DNA from: DTKY01 sp037440765
GTDB taxonomy: Bacteria > Acidobacteriota > Terriglobia > Bryobacterales > Bryobacteraceae
Reading direction: 5' to 3'
Assembly (NCBI GenBank): GCA_037440765.1
Contig: JBBITL010000019.1
Location: 15,530 to 79,529 of the forward strand
Length of the DNA stretch: 64,000 nucleotides
Under the pieces are notes generated by a model. That model was given only the letters and a program-made list of their open reading frames with translations. It searched no databases and had not been told where the DNA came from. Both the position numbers and the translations under genes were made by a program. Below, in pieces: positions 60,195 through 64,000 of the stretch. The first letter of the stretch is position 1. Each line of letters opens with the position of its first letter.

Positions 60195-61916
60195 ATGTCT
60201 GCTCCTCAGATCGCGAACAGCGGCAAGCTGATTGTACTCACCGCTCCCCTCACCGAGACCATCGATCACGCAGGCTTCTTCATACAGATGGGCGTGGCCT
60301 CCATGCCGAAAGGCCTGGAAGGCATCTTCAACTCGAAGTACCCCCGCTGGAAGGACGTGGAGCGCGACGAGGATGGCTCCGCGCGTTACATGCCGGCGGG
60401 CATCCGCACGCTGGAAGCCGCCCTGCTGCGGGAGTATCCGCAAGAGGAGATCGTCTGCTGCTACCCGGATGACCTTGCGCGGTTCATAGGTCCGCGGACG
60501 AGGCTGGTGGGCGTCTCGACGCACAATCCGCTGGGGGTGACTTTCGCCGCGGGCGTGTATGCTTCGGTCTTCGGCTCCTCCCGCGAGCCGATAAACTCGC
60601 ACTACGCCAGGCAACTGTTCGGCCTGATCAAGGCGAACCCGCACCGCGGGAACTTCAAGGTGCTGGTGGGCGGCTCGGGGGCGTGGCAGATCACCCAGAC
60701 CGGCAGCCACGCCGAGCTTGGCGTCGATTGTGTGGTGGAGGGACGCGGCGAGTCCCCCGACACGATGGAGGTCATCCGGAAGGCGGTCCGGGGAGAACCG
60801 CTCCCACTTCGCCTGGAGGCCGCGCATCCGACGAGCAGGGACGACATCCTGGTACCGGAGAAGCGGACCACTTTCGGCGTGGTGGAGATGACCACCGGCT
60901 GCGGACGCCGGTGTCACTTCTGCGTGCCGGATTTGAGCCCGCAGCTGGACGTGCCCAAGGAGAAGATCATGCGGGCGGTGGAGGCCAATGTCCGCCAGGG
61001 CAACCGGCGGATCTCGCTGGCCACCGAGGACATGTTCATCTGGGGCCAGGTGCGCACGGGCGTGCCTTTTTACTTTCCCAACCGCGAGGCGCTGGTGGAC
61101 CTGTTCTCGGCGGTAGCCTCCACGCCAGGCCTGGAGGAGATCCTGCTCAGCCACGCCACCATAGCCCCGGCGGCGGTCGATCCGCTGTTGATCGAGAAAC
61201 TGACCGGGCTGCTGCTGGACAAGAGCCCCCTCCACCTGCCGGCACTCAGCACGCACCCGAAGAAGAAGATCCTGAGCCCGCTGATGGGTCTGGAGACGGG
61301 CTCCGTGCGGCTGGCGCGGACGATGATGCCTGGCAAGCCGGTCCCGTTTCCCATCGAGGACTGGACGAGCGTGGTGATCCAGGCCCTGACAATACTCAAC
61401 CGCCACAACTGGTTCCCGGTGATAACCCTGATGATCGGCAACCCGGGGGAAACCGGCGAGGACGTGATGGCGACGCTGGATCTGGTCTACGAAATCGAGC
61501 GGCGGGGCCTGTTTGCCTTCTTTGTGCCGTCCATCTTCACGCCCTTGTGCGACACGCGCATGGAGAAGATGAGGGGCGTGACCGAGACGCGTCAGCTGTC
61601 CGCGCTTCAGTGGCAACTCATGATGAAGTGCTGGAGGATGAACGTGCGCGTCGGGCTGTACAGTTGGTGGGGACCGATCGCCTGGCGGCTGGGCGCGCTC
61701 GGGTTGTGGCTTTTCAAGCTGCGACGCCTGAACGGCCCGGCGTTCACCTGGCCTCTGTTCCTGTTCGCCGGCGCAGTTCCTGAGCGGCTGATGGCAAGTA
61801 CGGGCAAGATCTACGCCGGCAAGCCACTTCAGGTGAAGAGCCGGAAGGAACTGCTGGCCGCCATCAAGCCGCCACACCGGGTGCACCTGCGCGCCGACAA
61901 CGGGGACCTTCCGTAG
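60195..61916 (+). CDS. B12-binding-domain radical SAM protein
   Basis: A 573-residue radical SAM enzyme with an N-terminal cobalamin-binding-like Rossmann domain (about residues 10-190, including LVGVSTHNPLGVTFAAGVY and VLVGGSGAW) and the [4Fe-4S] motif C236-x3-C240-x2-C243 in TTGCGRRCHFC. The core continues to GNPGETGEDVMATL. The C-terminal region has an amphipathic or membrane-associated stretch. The usual His of the B12 DxHxxG motif was not found. The family includes methylases and cyclases such as BchE and hopanoid-modifying enzymes; the substrate is unknown. No Shine-Dalgarno is visible. Confidence 0.85.
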   Translation: MSAPQIANSGKLIVLTAPLTETIDHAGFFIQMGVASMPKGLEGIFNSKYPRWKDVERDEDGSARYMPAGIRTLEAALLREYPQEEIVCCYPDDLARFIGPRTRLVGVSTHNPLGVTFAAGVYASVFGSSREPINSHYARQLFGLIKANPHRGNFKVLVGGSGAWQITQTGSHAELGVDCVVEGRGESPDTMEVIRKAVRGEPLPLRLEAAHPTSRDDILVPEKRTTFGVVEMTTGCGRRCHFCVPDLSPQLDVPKEKIMRAVEANVRQGNRRISLATEDMFIWGQVRTGVPFYFPNREALVDLFSAVASTPGLEEILLSHATIAPAAVDPLLIEKLTGLLLDKSPLHLPALSTHPKKKILSPLMGLETGSVRLARTMMPGKPVPFPIEDWTSVVIQALTILNRHNWFPVITLMIGNPGETGEDVMATLDLVYEIERRGLFAFFVPSIFTPLCDTRMEKMRGVTETRQLSALQWQLMMKCWRMNVRVGLYSWWGPIAWRLGALGLWLFKLRRLNGPAFTWPLFLFAGAVPERLMASTGKIYAGKPLQVKSRKELLAAIKPPHRVHLRADNGDLP

Positions 61917-61919
61917 GAC

Positions 61920-63878
61920 TCAGGCGCCGGGCTCCGGCGGGGCGTGTTCCAGACGGTCGAGCAGCTCGATCATGCGCGAAGCGGCTTCGGGGCGGCCTCC
62001 GTAGCGCAGGTCGTGATAGGCGGCGGTCAACACCGCCGCGGCCTCCGCCGTCTCCGAGGGCGGCAGGCACCGGACGAACTCCCAGGGCGTGAACCAGGCC
62101 GGCTTGCGGTAGCCCCGACGCCCGAGGATGTCCAACATGCGGCTGTAGAGCAGCGTGGCATCGGAGGCGACGACTCCGCCGCTGCGGGCCCTGCTGAAGC
62201 GTCGCCTGATCCGCCAGAGCTTCCGGGCCTTCGGCGCCAGAACGTACAGTCCCCCTGCCGCCAGGACAAGAAGAAGGAATCCGACTCCGTAGGAGCGGGC
62301 CGCTCCCGCCGCCGCGTCCCGCCAGCGCAGCAAGCCCAGCCTTGCGCCATCCAGCCAGCGGGCTCCGAACGTGCGCCCCGAGCCTTGCATGCGTTCGGCC
62401 AGGGTCACCTGTCGCTCCAGGCTGTAGTCTACGACCCAGTCCTGCCAGAACATACCGGCGGCATCGGCGTAAAACGTGAGTCTGCCCAGCAGCGGGGGGT
62501 TCCGGGGAGTCTGGACGGCAGGTGTGGGATCAAACGCAAGCCAACCCTTCCCGTCTACCCAGGCCTCGACCCAGGCGTGCGCGTCCGACGTCCGGATGAG
62601 GTGCCATCCGGTGACGGGGTTCAGTTGCCCGCCATGAAAACCGGTGACCAGTCTCGAGGGGATCCCCAAGGAACGCAGCATAACTGCCAGGGCGGAGGCA
62701 AAATACTCGCAGTGCCCCTTGCGGCGATCGAACAGGAATTGCGCCAGGGGGTCGGAAGACTGCTCCGAAGGCAGCTCCGCCGTGTACTGATAGCTGCGGG
62801 CCAGGTAGCTCTCCAGCGCGCGGGCCCGCCTTTCATCGGAGGACTCCTCAGACGTCACGTTCCGCGCCAGGGCCCGGACGCGGGGATCCAGCGCGGGCAG
62901 CCTCAGATGGTCGCCGCCGGGCCTGGGAGCGGTTCGCGTATCGTCCAGGTAGCCAATGGCGCCGTAGCGCAGCCGCCGGCCGGTCGCGTCAGCCAGGAGC
63001 AATGACCCCTCCGGCGTCTCCCGGACGGACGCCGATGACGTCCACAGGACTTCCGGGATTCCGGTCAGGAACAGCACGCCGCCGGCGGCCATCTCCAGCC
63101 GCACTTCATAGGTGATACGTCCGCCCGCGCGGCGGCGCTGATCGTCATCGGCCAGGATGCTGCGCCCTTCCTCGACCTGGATTATCCGGCCAGCACCCTC
63201 CGGACTGCTCCACCTGAGCCCGTCAAACGAGGTGAGCGCCATGCCGCGCCACCTGACCGGCAACTCCCGGTGCGGGCCGATGACGCGCACGTGCATGGCG
63301 GCCGCGCTGCGGTTCAGTATGGCGCCGATCTGGCCGAGTTGCACTTCGCTCGCCAAGCCGGGGAGACGGAAACGTTCCGGGGCAAACCGGCGAAAGGCCT
63401 CATTCGCCGTGCGGGGAAGAACGAAGAACAGGCCAGCCGTCAGGATAAGGATGACCAGACTGGCGCAGAAGATCAACCCGCTCAACCGCGCGTGGAACCC
63501 GCGGAGGCCGCCTCGGGCGACCTGCGCGTGGCCGCGGGCCGACTGCCGTATTTCGCCCGCTGCGTGGGCCGCCACAAGAAAGAACACGAACGCGGCCAGG
63601 AAAAGGAAGAAACTGAGGCTTGCCGAAAGCAGCGCCGCGGCCAGAAGTTCCAGGGAGGCGAGGATCTCGACGAACGTCGAACCGCGCGCAAAGCGCTCAG
63701 CGAGAAACCAGCCCGTGGCGGCCAGCACAGCGATTCCGGCGCCCGCGACGAGAGCCCAGCCGAGTCCCAGGTGGCCCGATCCGGCCAGTGCGAGGTAGCC
63801 GCTCAACAGAAGCCCGGCCAGCGACGCGTGGTGGAGTTGTCCTGCCAATCGGTGAGCGTCGGCGCCCGCCCGCACCAT
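61920..63878 (-). CDS. TgpA-like membrane transglutaminase-domain protein
   Basis: A 652-residue protein with several N-terminal helices (to about residue 155), an extracytoplasmic region with a transglutaminase core (about 375-470) and one more helix near 540, followed by a DUF4129-like cytoplasmic tail. The catalytic Cys lies in KGHCEYFASALAVMLRSLG, the His in DAHAWVEAWV and the Asp in LAFDPTP. Usual partners MoxR and DUF58 are not adjacent, though a DUF58 gene is at 31043. TAGAAT lies eight bases before the ATG. It ends four bases from the convergent radical SAM gene. Confidence 0.9.
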   Translation of the reverse strand: MVRAGADAHRLAGQLHHASLAGLLLSGYLALAGSGHLGLGWALVAGAGIAVLAATGWFLAERFARGSTFVEILASLELLAAALLSASLSFFLFLAAFVFFLVAAHAAGEIRQSARGHAQVARGGLRGFHARLSGLIFCASLVILILTAGLFFVLPRTANEAFRRFAPERFRLPGLASEVQLGQIGAILNRSAAAMHVRVIGPHRELPVRWRGMALTSFDGLRWSSPEGAGRIIQVEEGRSILADDDQRRRAGGRITYEVRLEMAAGGVLFLTGIPEVLWTSSASVRETPEGSLLLADATGRRLRYGAIGYLDDTRTAPRPGGDHLRLPALDPRVRALARNVTSEESSDERRARALESYLARSYQYTAELPSEQSSDPLAQFLFDRRKGHCEYFASALAVMLRSLGIPSRLVTGFHGGQLNPVTGWHLIRTSDAHAWVEAWVDGKGWLAFDPTPAVQTPRNPPLLGRLTFYADAAGMFWQDWVVDYSLERQVTLAERMQGSGRTFGARWLDGARLGLLRWRDAAAGAARSYGVGFLLLVLAAGGLYVLAPKARKLWRIRRRFSRARSGGVVASDATLLYSRMLDILGRRGYRKPAWFTPWEFVRCLPPSETAEAAAVLTAAYHDLRYGGRPEAASRMIELLDRLEHAPPEPGA

Positions 63879-64000
63879 TTGCCCCCATTCTAACAGCCCA
63901 CCTCGCCGCCCGGAGGAAGGCAGGCAACCCGATTTTGCTTCAGCGTACGAGTGCGTGTGAAAACTTGCCCCGGCGGGTGCAATGAAGCAGCGGTGATAGT

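Overview
This window looks like one scaffold of a high-GC Gram-negative soil or sediment bacterium, most likely an Acidobacteriota of the Bryobacterales/Solibacter type. The evidence is the remnant of a TIGR03437-type C-terminal domain, a DUF5916 outer-membrane protein, LpxD (lipid A synthesis), a Tat-exported propeller protein, and the general gene repertoire. It is probably a metagenome assembly: a run of ten Ns sits inside sdhA between duplicated flanks, and sdhB carries an in-frame TAA. The taxonomic call is inference; that the sequence is a bacterial chromosome is clear.

Layout. 1-1467: LytS-type kinase (cut by the window edge) and LytTR regulator. 1483-8940: Dcp-like M3 peptidase, sialidase-like propeller, adenosine deaminase divergent from glycogen branching enzyme, aldose-epimerase-like protein. 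9049-13740: ArsA-like ATPase, small partner, GT4 glycosyltransferase, DUF5916 protein. 13685-18718: DnaE2-like polymerase behind a palindromic operator, then lpxD and a LOG protein. 18738-26291: a complete chemotaxis operon (cheW, MCP, cheA, cheR, cheD, cheY, cheX-like, cheB) on the minus strand, divergent from a SpoIIE-type phosphatase followed by nnrE/nnrD and tsaE. 30553-40864: nitroreductase, DUF58 protein, methyltransferase, small membrane proteins, TIM-barrel isomerase, Gfo/Idh/MocA oxidoreductase, a peroxiredoxin whose peroxidatic position is an in-frame TGA (probable selenoprotein), gyrA, larE, PAP2 phosphatase, FmdB zinc ribbon. 40876-45939: catalytically degenerate S41 protein, membrane-anchored protein, HlyD-type protein, class I fumarase, tRNA-Phe. 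45940-46685: gene-free stretch holding a repeat and a TIGR03437 relic. 46686-53706: MFS exporter, DinB protein, sdhACDB, rplU-rpmA-obgE. 53712-58314: transpeptidase, an IS66 relic region, cupin, transketolase-like enzyme. 58587-63878: a secreted tail-fibre-like protein behind an attenuator-like leader, a Flp pilin, a B12-binding radical SAM protein and a TgpA-like transglutaminase.

Three things stand out. First, the TGA in the peroxiredoxin falls exactly on the peroxidatic cysteine of the PxxxSxxC motif and is followed at once by a hairpin resembling a bacterial SECIS. Second, many first genes of transcripts have a TANNNT box 6-7 bases before the start codon and no Shine-Dalgarno, so leaderless transcription seems common here; add and glgB share a single such box read in both directions. 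Third, a roughly 200-base leader ending in an intrinsic terminator abutting the Shine-Dalgarno precedes the 58587 gene, as in a riboswitch or attenuator.

Together the genes cover central metabolism (fumarase and succinate dehydrogenase within about 8 kb), glycogen and nucleoside metabolism, envelope biogenesis, sensory signalling without flagellar genes in view, and translation/replication housekeeping.
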